A stretch of DNA of 19,144 nt from Bacteroidota bacterium (GCA_002748015.1 PDRH01000040.1:1-19144); one strand, 5' to 3'. Shown: positions 7,037-15,751, numbered from the stretch's first letter. Numbers and translations are program-made. The notes: generated from the letters alone by a model not told the origin.

Positions 7037-8786
7037 CTCCCCCTTCGCGCTTAGTCGGGTATACCACCATAAAGGACCCCGTTTGAACCTTAGCCGTCCG
7101 ACCAGGAACCTCTATCTTCACACGGTAGATATACGCCCCCTCCCGGGCATAATCCCCATTTGAGAGCTTACCATCCCACTGCTTACCCGTATAGACCAAC
7201 TTACCAGACCGATCGTATATGTACATCTCATACTCGGTTACCAACTCTGGCTTCGGCTCAAACAGATTACGCTGCAAACCCAGAGAGGAACTCTTCTGCA
7301 GCGGTGCTATCCCGTTCGGCATCTCAACCGAGACATTCAGCTTGATACACTTCTCATCAGAAATGCTTATGCGCGTCCTATCCCGCGTCGCACTCACGTA
7401 CTCATACGCCTTTACCACGTAGCAGAACCGGTTCACATACCGCTTACCCTCGACTACCCCTTTAAAACCCTCCAAGCCATGGGTCGGGTCTGCCAGATCA
7501 TCCACATGCTTCAATTCGTGCGTATCATCCTGCCCTATCTTCAGAATCTCCTTCACCCGCGGCTCCTGGCCATCCAGCGTCGAAGAACGGTAAACATAGT
7601 ACTCCGGGTAGTACGTCTGCTCCTCCTTGCCCAAACCCGGCCATGGGCTCGGGCGCCGAACAGAAAGCGTATCCCACACCAGCGTATTCTTATCCCCCTC
7701 ATTGGATACTCGCAGCACTATGCTATTCGCCTTATTCGAAAACGCAAACTCCTGGTCGCAGTTGTTCACGGCCGCCAGATAGTAGTAGCGCTTCTTCTTC
7801 TGCAGGTTCTCCTCCTCGTCAAAATCATCGGCCGCCCCCGCATAGCCATCCGGCCCCAGCTCTTCCTGACCCACCGTCGCCACAACCTTGCGCGTCAGCT
7901 TAGCCTCGAAGGCGGCGCTATCATCCGAGCGCACCAGCTCGAACCGATTCGCAAAGGCACCCGGCAGAATCCTGTAGGATATATGGTTCGACTTCGGCGA
8001 GCTAACCACGCTATCGAGGAAAAGCAAGCCCGCAGCATTCTGGTGCGCTGGCGACTCCACGTTGCACAAATTCGACTGCGAGACCTTCCCATCCTGGCTC
8101 GTCGCACGAATGAAAAACCAGAGCTTCTTATTACCCGGGACATCCACCAGCACATCAGTCTCATCGATGAACGGCTCACCGTGCGTAGGCAGATTGGCAA
8201 AAGCACTCGAAGCCCCCAGCTTCACCTCGTACTTCACGTTGTTCCCCGGCCAACCTCGGTACGGATTCCACTTCATGTGCATCTTACCAACGCACTCATC
8301 ATACTCGTACTCCAGAAACATCGTCGACTGCCGAGGAGTCAAGTCAGAGGGAATTTGGTCACCAACCTGATAGACCTTATCCCCAACCGTAGTCTCAACC
8401 TTCGCCGTGCAGTAGCTAGAGAGCGCAAAGGTCTGCGAACCCTCCAGGCCGTTCGCACCATCATCCCCAGTGAGAGGAAGATCCACATAGGTAACACCCA
8501 ACGGTAGCGACTTAAGCAACACCAGATCCTTATCCCCGCTCTCAGAGATCTTCACCTTATACAGCAAAATACCCTCTATCGGCGGATAGTTCTTATGCGG
8601 CGGGGGGAGCTTCCAAAACACCGATATCTGCCCCGTAACCGGATGCATATTCACGCGCTCAAAAATCGGCTTCTGCGGCTTCTTCTTCATGAACGGGTTG
8701 GTACCCGGACCGGGCTGCGCATCCACACCGGAAAAGCCCACAAGCAGAAAAAACACTAATAGCAATAACCTCGATATACTCCTCAT
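7020..8786 (-). CDS. Secreted protein with a gliding-motility/type IX-like C-terminal domain
   Basis: A signal peptide (about residues 1-23, basic start, leucine/phenylalanine-rich core, likely cut after VDA) leads a 588-residue exported protein. The middle (about 35-485) is rich in beta-type sequence resembling divergent fibronectin III-like repeats (GILLYKVKI, YEVKLGAS, FELVRSDDS, YYVYRSSTL); this is my reading, not a proven domain. The last 99 residues, from PNGIAP at 490, resemble the CHU_C/type B sorting domain of type IX secretion cargo: YEMYIYDRSGKLVYTG, then QWDGKLSNG and GAYIYRVKI. The usual NGDGxNDxF stretch is degenerate and a basic tail follows. The start is fixed by AAGGAGG (8794-8800) 7 bases before the ATG. 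Its end overlaps rel by 17 bases. Confidence 0.8.
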   Translation of the reverse strand: MRSISRLLLLVFFLLVGFSGVDAQPGPGTNPFMKKKPQKPIFERVNMHPVTGQISVFWKLPPPHKNYPPIEGILLYKVKISESGDKDLVLLKSLPLGVTYVDLPLTGDDGANGLEGSQTFALSSYCTAKVETTVGDKVYQVGDQIPSDLTPRQSTMFLEYEYDECVGKMHMKWNPYRGWPGNNVKYEVKLGASSAFANLPTHGEPFIDETDVLVDVPGNKKLWFFIRATSQDGKVSQSNLCNVESPAHQNAAGLLFLDSVVSSPKSNHISYRILPGAFANRFELVRSDDSAAFEAKLTRKVVATVGQEELGPDGYAGAADDFDEEENLQKKKRYYYLAAVNNCDQEFAFSNKANSIVLRVSNEGDKNTLVWDTLSVRRPSPWPGLGKEEQTYYPEYYVYRSSTLDGQEPRVKEILKIGQDDTHELKHVDDLADPTHGLEGFKGVVEGKRYVNRFCYVVKAYEYVSATRDRTRISISDEKCIKLNVSVEMPNGIAPLQKSSSLGLQRNLFEPKPELVTEYEMYIYDRSGKLVYTGKQWDGKLSNGDYAREGAYIYRVKIEVPGRTAKVQTGSFMVVYPTKREGGDGRKP

Positions 8787-8820
8787 AATAACCCCTCCTT
8801 TACTATCCTTCTACGCAGAA

Positions 8821-10146
8821 TCACCCCCATTTGATACCATCCAGCTCACGAACCGCCCCTGCCGCACTGAGCGTAAAGCCCGAGGGGGCAAGCCAACGCG
8901 CCGCCACCGTACGGATATCCTCCGCCGATATCGAACCTATTCGATCCGCATAAGCCGCGAAGTAGTCTGATGGCAGACCAGGATGCACAACCAGCGAACG
9001 CAGCTGCCGCACCGAGTTGAACACCCCATCAAAGCTCCTTAGCAGCATCCCGTGCATATAGTTACGCAGCACCTCCATCTCCACCTCCGAGGGCAACTCC
9101 ACGCACAAACGCTCCATCTCCTCACGAATAGCTGGCAACGCATCCAGAATATACTGGCTACCGATCTCGCTGCTCACCGTAACCTGCAGGCCACCAGCCA
9201 TCCGCGCCACATACGCATGGATGCCATAGGTGTAGCCCCTCTCCTCACGAATAGTCCGCATCAAACGGCTACCGAAAAAGCCACCGAGTAGCATAACCGC
9301 TATACGCAGGTCCAGCTCCTCGTCCAGCGGCAGCTCCGGAATCAAGCGCCCCAGCTCTACGGACACCTGGTTACCTATCGGGGCCTCGCTAAGCACCAAA
9401 CGTTCCGTATCCCGCCCCGTTTCTACCGGGGGCAAATCCGCCACGCACGAACTATCCCCACCCCACGCTAGCGAACCCAGCATCTCCTTCACCCGCGCCT
9501 CCTGACCGTCATCCAGACCGCCGCTCACCAGCACCCGAGCCCCCCGGGGTAGCACATGCAACCCGTAGAAGGACTTCGCCCCATCCAGCGAAAGACCATC
9601 GTAATCGCTGGGCCCTACTACACGCCCCAGCGGATGTCCTGCCAGCAGCACCGACTGCAAAGCCCTCGATGCCAGAAAGCTCGACTCCTGCTCACGAATC
9701 TCTGCACCGGCCTTCTGCTTCTTACGCCACACCTCGAAGTAGTCAGCATCATACGAAGGGGAAACCAGCGACCCGGCCAGCAGCTCCCACGCAGAATCAA
9801 GCTTGTCCACCACGCAGCTCAACGATATCTTACCGTACCACGGCGTGGCGGCGGAGTAAAAACGGGCCCCCAGGTAGTCAACACGCCTAGAAATGGCCTC
9901 AGCATCCGCCCCCTTCATGCCCTTAGTCAGCAACGCCAGCGCCGCATCCGACTCCAGCTTATCAGCCTGAACCGAACGCCCACCAGGGAACAAGAGCTGC
10001 ACCTTCACCGCAGGCGTACTACCCTCGCAGAGGCTATGGTAATGCATACCATTCCCCAAAACCTCGCTACGTAAAAAGGGAAAGGCCATCTCGCCACCCA
10101 CATGCACCTCAGGTGCTACCGTCCTATCTAGCATACATCCTCCCAT
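8821..10146 (-). CDS. M16 peptidase-like protein, non-catalytic partner subunit
   Basis: A 441-residue protein with the two-lobe M16 (insulinase-like) fold. Where the catalytic family has HxxEH it reads ALALLTKGMKG, so it cannot bind zinc in the usual way. It keeps the Arg/Tyr substrate-holding segment of the C-terminal half, SRLMRTIREERGYTYGIHA (Arg300, Tyr307). This division, with zinc site on one polypeptide and Arg/Tyr on the other, is known for two-subunit M16B peptidases, and the zinc-site partner is the next gene upstream. There is no signal peptide, so it is probably cytoplasmic. AGGAGGT (10157-10163), 10 bases before the ATG, supports this start over the Met at residue 5. Confidence 0.88.
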   Translation of the reverse strand: MGGCMLDRTVAPEVHVGGEMAFPFLRSEVLGNGMHYHSLCEGSTPAVKVQLLFPGGRSVQADKLESDAALALLTKGMKGADAEAISRRVDYLGARFYSAATPWYGKISLSCVVDKLDSAWELLAGSLVSPSYDADYFEVWRKKQKAGAEIREQESSFLASRALQSVLLAGHPLGRVVGPSDYDGLSLDGAKSFYGLHVLPRGARVLVSGGLDDGQEARVKEMLGSLAWGGDSSCVADLPPVETGRDTERLVLSEAPIGNQVSVELGRLIPELPLDEELDLRIAVMLLGGFFGSRLMRTIREERGYTYGIHAYVARMAGGLQVTVSSEIGSQYILDALPAIREEMERLCVELPSEVEMEVLRNYMHGMLLRSFDGVFNSVRQLRSLVVHPGLPSDYFAAYADRIGSISAEDIRTVAARWLAPSGFTLSAAGAVRELDGIKWG

Positions 10147-10156
10147 CTATTGCTTT

Positions 10157-10163
10157 ACCTCCT
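10157..10163 (-). promoter_or_regulatory. Shine-Dalgarno of the non-catalytic M16 gene
   Basis: AGGAGGT on the minus strand lies 10 bases before the ATG at 10146. It sits between that ATG and the preceding stop codon and decides between two possible start methionines four codons apart. Confidence 0.7.
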
Positions 10164-10169
10164 AACTCC

Positions 10170-11402
10170 CTACCGCTTCGCCCGATACCGCAGTGTGCTG
10201 CTCTTCTCGCGCACGAAGGTAGCCCCCGCAACCGAACGCACCTGATCCAGCTTCACCGCACGCTCAAGCGCTACCCGCCTATTCACGTACTCTGCCCCAC
10301 CCAGCGTCTCGTACTCCGCCAGTGCACGCGCACGATTCGCCGCCTTCAGCTCAGAGAAAACGACCCCGGCCTCGTACTTATTCTTTACCTTCTCCAGCTC
10401 CTCCTCCTCCACATCCTGCAGCCCAGCCAGCTCAGCCCACACGGCCGCCTCTGCCTCAGCAAAGCTTACACCCTCGCTCAGCATCCCGCTAATCATGAAA
10501 AGCCCTGCATCCCGGCTCCCGCTCACAACCGCATCCACGCTGGAGAACAGCCCCCGCTGATCCACCAAACGGGTATTGAACCGCGAGCTCTCACCATGCG
10601 AAAGAATATCCGAAATCACATCGTAAACCATGTACCCCTCATCCATACGCCCGCACATCGGGAAGGTGATGAAGAGCGCATCGCTCGGCACATCGCGCTC
10701 CACGCTCAGCTCCCTCGCCTCCACCTGCTCCGGCTCTACAGGTAGCGAACGCACGGGACGACTGCCCGCCGGAATCCCCCCGAACCATTTCTCCGCCAGC
10801 TCCTCCGCACGAGCATGCGATATATTGCCCGAGAAGGCCAGCACCGCATTGTTCGGCATGTAGAAGCGCGCAAAGAAATCCTTCACCTGCTCCATAGTCG
10901 CCTCCTCCACATGCGCAAGCTCCAGACCGATGGTCGGCCAGCGGTACGGATGAACCCTGTACGCCAAATCGAAAAGCAAGTGCGATATATCACCGTACGG
11001 CGCATTCAGGTAGTTCTGCTTGAACTCCTCGACCACCACCTTCCGCTGCACCTCCAGGCTATTGTCAGAGAAAGCCAGCGAGAGCATCCGATCGCTATCC
11101 AGCCACAGCGCCGTCTCGATATTCTCCGCGGGAACAGTGCAGTAGAAGCAGGTTATATCCTGGTTCGTAAAGGCATTATTCGTCCCCCCGGCCAGCTCCA
11201 GCGGCCTATCAAAATCCGGGATATTCACGCTGCCACCGAACATCAAATGCTCGAACAGATGCGCAAAACCCGTACGCCCGGCATCCTCATCGCTCGCACC
11301 CACATCGTACACGATGGCCATCGACACCAAGGGCGTTGTCCTGTCCTCATTGACCAGAACCCGAAGACCATTGCCTAGCGTAAAACGAGAAAAATCTATC
11401 AT
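10170..11402 (-). CDS. M16 family zinc metallopeptidase, catalytic subunit
   Basis: This 410-residue M16 peptidase has the inverted zinc motif HLFEH at 48-52: His48 and His52 bind zinc and Glu51 is the catalytic base. The distal zinc ligand is a glutamate in KVVVEEF (Glu125 or Glu126). The N-terminal TLGNGLRVLV and GTNNAFT near 73-79 are family landmarks. In the second half the Arg/Tyr segment reads RLVDQRGLFSSV, with phenylalanine where tyrosine is usual, consistent with the neighbouring gene supplying that function. No signal peptide is present. Such peptidases cut short or unfolded peptides; the substrate is unknown. AAGGGGG precedes the ATG by 5 bases. It lies 33 bases after the FabK-like stop and 23 before its partner. 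Confidence 0.92.
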   Translation of the reverse strand: MIDFSRFTLGNGLRVLVNEDRTTPLVSMAIVYDVGASDEDAGRTGFAHLFEHLMFGGSVNIPDFDRPLELAGGTNNAFTNQDITCFYCTVPAENIETALWLDSDRMLSLAFSDNSLEVQRKVVVEEFKQNYLNAPYGDISHLLFDLAYRVHPYRWPTIGLELAHVEEATMEQVKDFFARFYMPNNAVLAFSGNISHARAEELAEKWFGGIPAGSRPVRSLPVEPEQVEARELSVERDVPSDALFITFPMCGRMDEGYMVYDVISDILSHGESSRFNTRLVDQRGLFSSVDAVVSGSRDAGLFMISGMLSEGVSFAEAEAAVWAELAGLQDVEEEELEKVKNKYEAGVVFSELKAANRARALAEYETLGGAEYVNRRVALERAVKLDQVRSVAGATFVREKSSTLRYRAKR

Positions 11403-11435
11403 CCCTACCCCCTTATTCCAAATCTACTTCCCAGC

Positions 11436-12389
11436 CTACTTGGCCATACCATTCAGACGCTCAACAGCCTCACCAAAGGTCTGCACCAGCCTATCCATCA
11501 CCTCGGCCACCGTCGGAATATCCCTGAACGCACCGGCAATCTGCCCAACCTCCAGCTCACCCCGCACCAAATCGCCATCGAAAATACCCATCCGACTCCT
11601 ACCGCGCCCGATGAACTCCCGCTGCACCGCAGGGCTTGCCCCAGACCGCTCTAGCGCAGTAAGTGCATCGCTAAACTGGTTCGGCACCAAGCGGGTTGGC
11701 CCCCACGAACGCGAGGTCAGCATCGTACCCCTCTCACGCACCTCAAGCATATGCTCCTTGTAGGCCTCAGCCGCGGAGGACTCCACCGTTACCGCGAAGC
11801 GACTCCCTATCTGCACACCCTCAGCCCCCAGCGCCAGCGCCGCCGCCAAGCCACGCCCATCCATGTAGCCACCCGCAGAAACAATCGGTATCTTCACATC
11901 GGCCGCCACCATCTGCAGCAGCACGAGAGTCGAAATCTCCTCCAGGCCATTATGCCCACCGGCCTCCATACCCTCGCACACCACGAAGTCGCAACCCGCC
12001 GCCTCCACCTTCTGCGCCAGCTTCGGGCTAGGCACCACGTGCCCCACCTTCATCCCAGCCGCATGCGCACGCGCCGTGAACTTCTTTGGTGAACCCGCAG
12101 ACGTAATCAGCACCGGTACACCCTCAGCCTCGCAAACGGCTACGCACTCCTCCACCTGGCTATAGAGCATCGGGATATTCACACCGAAGGGCTTATCGCA
12201 TGCCGCCTTGTACTTCTTTATATGCTCCGACAGCAGAGCCGGAGTCATCGACCCCACACCTATAACGCCGAGGCCACCCGCCTCAGAAACCGCCGCCGCC
12301 AAACGCCAACCGCTACACCACACCATGCCCCCCTGAATAACAGGGAACTTTATACCTAGTAGCTGCGTCAACCTATTCGCTGAGAACAT
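11436..12389 (-). CDS. FMN-dependent enoyl-ACP reductase II (FabK)/nitronate monooxygenase family protein
   Basis: A 317-residue TIM-barrel flavoprotein of the 2-nitropropane dioxygenase superfamily. Landmarks, in order, are LGIKFPVIQGGMVW near the N terminus, the phosphate-binding ITSAGSP, EGMEAGGHNG with the conserved catalytic His146, and SAGGYMDGRGLAAALALGA followed by IGSRF. The family includes FabK, which performs the last reduction of fatty-acid elongation, and nitronate monooxygenases. The adjacent cdsA favours a lipid role, but motifs alone do not separate the two. I chose the ATG at 12389, with AAAGGA 7 bases upstream, over an in-frame TTG nine codons earlier; the ATG matches the usual family N terminus. 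Confidence 0.88.
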   Translation of the reverse strand: MFSANRLTQLLGIKFPVIQGGMVWCSGWRLAAAVSEAGGLGVIGVGSMTPALLSEHIKKYKAACDKPFGVNIPMLYSQVEECVAVCEAEGVPVLITSAGSPKKFTARAHAAGMKVGHVVPSPKLAQKVEAAGCDFVVCEGMEAGGHNGLEEISTLVLLQMVAADVKIPIVSAGGYMDGRGLAAALALGAEGVQIGSRFAVTVESSAAEAYKEHMLEVRERGTMLTSRSWGPTRLVPNQFSDALTALERSGASPAVQREFIGRGRSRMGIFDGDLVRGELEVGQIAGAFRDIPTVAEVMDRLVQTFGEAVERLNGMAK

Positions 12390-12396
12390 ATCCTTA

Positions 12397-12402
12397 TCCT
12401 TT
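12397..12402 (-). promoter_or_regulatory. Shine-Dalgarno that fixes the FabK-like start
   Basis: AAAGGA on the minus strand lies 7 bases before the ATG at 12389. It falls inside the short extension that would be translated from the upstream TTG, which argues for the ATG. Confidence 0.6.
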
Positions 12403-12428
12403 TTTATAGCCCGCAAGGGGTAAATCTC

Positions 12429-13253
12429 CTACAATAATACCTTCAAATGTACTAAAAAATACGCTACCGGCAAGGCCAAGAGCATAGCATCCACCCGATC
12501 CAGCACGCCACCATGCCCCGGCAGAAAACGTCCCGAATCCTTAACCCCCACAGTACGCTTTAGCCGCGACTCGAACAAATCGCCCACAACCGCCGCTAGC
12601 GAAATCGCTACGCCAAATAGCACCCATGCATACACCTCACCCCGCTGCGTAAACCACGGGCCAAGGAATACTGACACCAGCACCGCGCAGACCACCCCAC
12701 CAGCAAAGCCCTCCCAGCTCTTCTTCGGCGAAACGCTGGGGAACATCTTATGCCGACCTATAGCCGACCCCACCAGGTAGGCCCCCACATCATTCGACCA
12801 AACCCCAACGAGCACCATCGCTAGGTAGCCCCGGTTGACCCCGGCCAAAGCCATTGCCAGCACGCACGGCACCAGGAGGTAGAGCAAGCCCAGCAAGCCT
12901 ACACCCACCTGCACGAACAGGCGCTCACGGCCGCTAAACACCACGTACACCAAAGAGCCAAAGAACACCAGCAGCAGGAAAAGCAGGAACAGCTCGCTCA
13001 CGACAAAGATATAGTTCTGACCACCAAAGGCATAAGCCCCCAGAGCAAGACCTATAGCCCCGACCAGCAGCAGGGGAAGCCGGGGAACGCTAATCCCCTC
13101 AAGCCCCCCTACGAGCGTAACGTACTCATTCAGCCCGCCCAGTCCCAGCAGGAAGAACAAGAGCGCAGTGCTATAGTAGCCCCACCAAAGAGCCCCCAGC
13201 AGCACCGCCACGTAGGCAGCGCCGCTCAGGGCCCGCAGCTGTAGATTTGTCAT
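12429..13253 (-). CDS. cdsA: Phosphatidate cytidylyltransferase (CDP-diglyceride synthase)
   Basis: This 274-residue inner-membrane enzyme makes CDP-diacylglycerol from phosphatidic acid and CTP, the branch point for bacterial phospholipids. About seven or eight hydrophobic segments span the protein. The family signature near the C terminus is intact (229-256): SRLKR, then VKDSGRFLPGHGG and LDRVD. The start is the ATG at 13253, which overlaps the stop of the DUF2007-like gene as ATGA. A GTG five codons upstream would extend the protein into that neighbour and is less likely. ATGA overlap usually means translational coupling, so cdsA expression probably follows the gene before it. Confidence 0.94.
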   Translation of the reverse strand: MTNLQLRALSGAAYVAVLLGALWWGYYSTALLFFLLGLGGLNEYVTLVGGLEGISVPRLPLLLVGAIGLALGAYAFGGQNYIFVVSELFLLFLLLVFFGSLVYVVFSGRERLFVQVGVGLLGLLYLLVPCVLAMALAGVNRGYLAMVLVGVWSNDVGAYLVGSAIGRHKMFPSVSPKKSWEGFAGGVVCAVLVSVFLGPWFTQRGEVYAWVLFGVAISLAAVVGDLFESRLKRTVGVKDSGRFLPGHGGVLDRVDAMLLALPVAYFLVHLKVLL

Positions 13254-13513
13254 AGCCCATGCTTGCACAGATCGCCCCCCTCAGCCCGCCTACTCCACTT
13301 CTCCAGTAGCACCGTAGCACGCCCAACCTCCTCCAGCGGCACTAGCAAGCGCGCGCTAGCCTTGATCGGAATCGGGTAGGCGCTACTACGCAAATCGTAA
13401 ACCTCCGAAACCACCCCCTCATTCTCCAGGCGTCCCTGCACCAGCACCGCCTCCTCATACGAGGCGTACTCATCCATCACTACCCAGTTTGTATCCATGA
13501 ATCCCTCACCCAT
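13250..13513 (-). CDS. DUF2007-like small protein
   Basis: An 87-residue protein resembling the DUF2007 group: an opening beta strand (NWVVMDEY), an EAVLVQGRLENEGV helix, a second strand ending in LLVPLEEVGRATVLLE. These small proteins resemble signal-transducing PII/ACT-like folds and are of unknown function. AAGGAGG (13522-13528) lies 8 bases before the ATG at 13513 and supports that start over the Met at residue 6. The gene lies 39 bases after ftsH and overlaps cdsA by four bases, so it is placed between membrane proteolysis and lipid synthesis. Whether it regulates either is unknown. Confidence 0.8.
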   Translation of the reverse strand: MGEGFMDTNWVVMDEYASYEEAVLVQGRLENEGVVSEVYDLRSSAYPIPIKASARLLVPLEEVGRATVLLEKWSRRAEGGDLCKHGL

Positions 13514-13521
13514 AACCTTAT

Positions 13522-13528
13522 CCTCCTT
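13522..13528 (-). promoter_or_regulatory. Shine-Dalgarno of the DUF2007-like gene
   Basis: AAGGAGG on the minus strand, 8 bases before the ATG at 13513. It supports the longer of two possible starts. Confidence 0.65.
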
Positions 13529-13552
13529 GCTTTATCTATTTCTAAATCCCCT

Positions 13553-15751
13553 CTACCCCTCACTCTCCGCATTCAATGCGTCCTCCGACGCACCGCTACC
13601 GGACTCCGAGACCTCCGCCGAACCGCCAACCTCAGGCTTCTTAGCCACATTGCCCGACGCCTCAGCAACCTCCTCGGCCACCCCGGTAGATTTCTCCTGC
13701 TCACCACCGTCCAGCACGACCGCATCCTCCACGCTTGCATCCCCTGCCGCCCGAAGATGGCTATTCGGGTCCCGCATAGTAGCCGCCAGCTCCTCCTGGC
13801 GGCTATTGCACTTACGCTCACCGTAGATCGCCACCAGGTCGTCCGAGAATATCACCTCCTCCTGCAGCAGGCGCTCAGCCAGCTGGTCAAGACCCGCACG
13901 ATGCTCCACCAGTATCTCCTTCGCCCGGGCGTAGGCACTCGCTATCAGCGCGCGCACCTCGCCGTCTATCTCCTCGGCCGTCTTCTCGCTATAGGGCTTG
14001 CTGAACGACATCTGGCTTTCACCCGAAGAATCGAAGTAGCACATATTCACCAGGTCATCCGACATACCATAGTAGGCCACCATCGCGTACGCCATCTTAT
14101 TGACCCGCTCCAAATCGTTCAATGCACCCGTCGAAATCTCCGAGAACACCACCTCCTCCGAGGCCCTGCCACCCAGCAATGCGCACATCTCGTGAAACAT
14201 CTGCTCCGTCGTATTCAGCTGCCGCTCCTCCGGCACGTACCACGCTGCGCCCAGCGAGCGTCCACGGGGAATAATCGACACCTTCAGCAACGGATTCGCA
14301 TGCTCCAGGAACCAGCTCACCGTCGCATGCCCCGCCTCATGGAAGGCCACCTTGCGCTTCTCCTCCGGCGTCAGGATCTTATTCTTACGCTCCAGACCAC
14401 CCACGATCCGGTCTATCGCATCCAGGAAGTCCTGCCGCCCGACATGCTCCCGATCCTTACGGGCCGCTATCAGCGCCGCCTCATTGCACACATTCGCTAT
14501 ATCCGCCCCCGAGAAACCCGGAGTCTGCTTCGCCAGGAACGCAGGGTCAAAACCCTCCTCCAGCTTCAGCGGGCGAAGATGCACCTTGAATATCTCGTAC
14601 CGCTCCGTATGGTCCGGTAGCTCCACGTGGATCTGCCTATCGAAACGCCCCGCACGCATCAGCGCGCCGTCCAGGATATCCGCACGGTTAGTCGCCGCCA
14701 GCACGATGATGCCCGTATTGGTCGCGAAGCCATCCATCTCCGTCAGCAGCTGGTTCAGCGTATTCTCCCGCTCCTCGCTGCTCGAGAAGCTCGCATTCTT
14801 CGCCCGGCTACGCCCTATCGCGTCGATCTCGTCGATGAAGATAATGCACGGCGCCTTCTCCTTAGCCTGCTTGAACAGGTCGCGCACCCGCGATGCGCCC
14901 ACACCCACAAACATCTCCATGAAGTCCGAGCCAGAGAGGCTGAAGAACGGCACCTCCGCCTCACCCGCCACAGCCTTCGCCAGCAGCGTCTTACCCGTAC
15001 CCGGAGGGCCCACCAGCAGCGCACCCTTCGGGATCTTACCCCCAAGCTCCGTGTACTTCTTCGGGTTCTTCAGGAAATCCACTATCTCCTCCACCTCAAC
15101 CTTAGCCTCCTCCAGGCCAGCCACATCCTTGAACGTAACCTTAGTCCCGTTCTCCTTGTTGAAAATCTGCGCCCGCGACTTACCCATCGAGAAGATGTTA
15201 CCACCGCCGCCAGCGCCACCGCCACCGCGCGACATCCGGCGGAAGATGAACATCCACACCGCCAGCATCAGCACGATGGGGAAAACCCAGTAGAAAAAGC
15301 CCCCGACGTAGTCCGGCTCCTCCACGTAGGTCGGGTAGATCTTCTTATCATCAGGCACACCCGCCTGCGCTGCATTCAGGTTCTCATTGAACGTCTCGAT
15401 AGACCCTATCGTGAAGTAGAACGGCGCCGTCTCCCCGTACGACTTGATGTCCCCCAGCCGGCTCTCGAAGTGCTTAAGCCCATCCTGCGAGAGGTACACC
15501 TGTACTACCCCCTTGTTCCGCACCCCCACCAGCTTCGTCACGTAGCCCTTATCCAGCATCTGGAAACGAACCACCTGCCAATCCGTCTCGATGCTACGGC
15601 CGCCAGTGTAGAAGAACTTCACCCCCACGATAGCCAGCGCTATCAGCAGGTAGATCCAAAGTATATTCGGACGGCGCGAACCATCCACGCCTACACGAGA
15701 AAAGGGATTCTTCTTCCCCGAGAGCGGATTGCCCCCCTTGTTTTCACCCAC
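13553..15751 (-). CDS. ftsH: ATP-dependent zinc metalloprotease FtsH
   Basis: A 732-residue membrane-anchored AAA+ protease that forms hexamers and degrades misfolded membrane proteins and some regulators. Two transmembrane helices (about 29-48 and 151-170) bracket a periplasmic domain. The ATPase has Walker A GPPGTGKT (248-255), pore motif FVG (281-283), Walker B IIFIDE (303-308) and the second region of homology ATNRADIL to RAGRFDR (353-372). The M41 protease has HEAGH (471-475), with Asp546 as distal zinc ligand. The last 80 or so residues form an acidic, Ala/Glu/Ser/Gly-rich tail beyond the conserved fold. Translation starts at GTG, set by AAAGGAG 8 bases upstream; the next in-frame Met (about residue 65) would lose the first membrane helix. 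Confidence 0.96.
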   Translation of the reverse strand: MGENKGGNPLSGKKNPFSRVGVDGSRRPNILWIYLLIALAIVGVKFFYTGGRSIETDWQVVRFQMLDKGYVTKLVGVRNKGVVQVYLSQDGLKHFESRLGDIKSYGETAPFYFTIGSIETFNENLNAAQAGVPDDKKIYPTYVEEPDYVGGFFYWVFPIVLMLAVWMFIFRRMSRGGGGAGGGGNIFSMGKSRAQIFNKENGTKVTFKDVAGLEEAKVEVEEIVDFLKNPKKYTELGGKIPKGALLVGPPGTGKTLLAKAVAGEAEVPFFSLSGSDFMEMFVGVGASRVRDLFKQAKEKAPCIIFIDEIDAIGRSRAKNASFSSSEERENTLNQLLTEMDGFATNTGIIVLAATNRADILDGALMRAGRFDRQIHVELPDHTERYEIFKVHLRPLKLEEGFDPAFLAKQTPGFSGADIANVCNEAALIAARKDREHVGRQDFLDAIDRIVGGLERKNKILTPEEKRKVAFHEAGHATVSWFLEHANPLLKVSIIPRGRSLGAAWYVPEERQLNTTEQMFHEMCALLGGRASEEVVFSEISTGALNDLERVNKMAYAMVAYYGMSDDLVNMCYFDSSGESQMSFSKPYSEKTAEEIDGEVRALIASAYARAKEILVEHRAGLDQLAERLLQEEVIFSDDLVAIYGERKCNSRQEELAATMRDPNSHLRAAGDASVEDAVVLDGGEQEKSTGVAEEVAEASGNVAKKPEVGGSAEVSESGSGASEDALNAESEG

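Noticed and set aside
7479..8507. 342-codon plus-strand open frame opposite the secreted protein gene
   Set aside because: Antisense to a gene with a signal peptide and a good ribosome-binding site. The translation is Arg/Leu/Ile-rich with no recognisable motif.
12390..12416. Upstream TTG start adding nine residues to the FabK-like protein
   Set aside because: The extension is basic, unlike the family N terminus, and overlaps the AAAGGA that serves the ATG at 12389.
13254..13268. GTG start five codons upstream of the chosen cdsA ATG
   Set aside because: The ATG gives the classic ATGA overlap and a family-like N terminus; the GTG would lengthen the overlap without a better ribosome-binding site.
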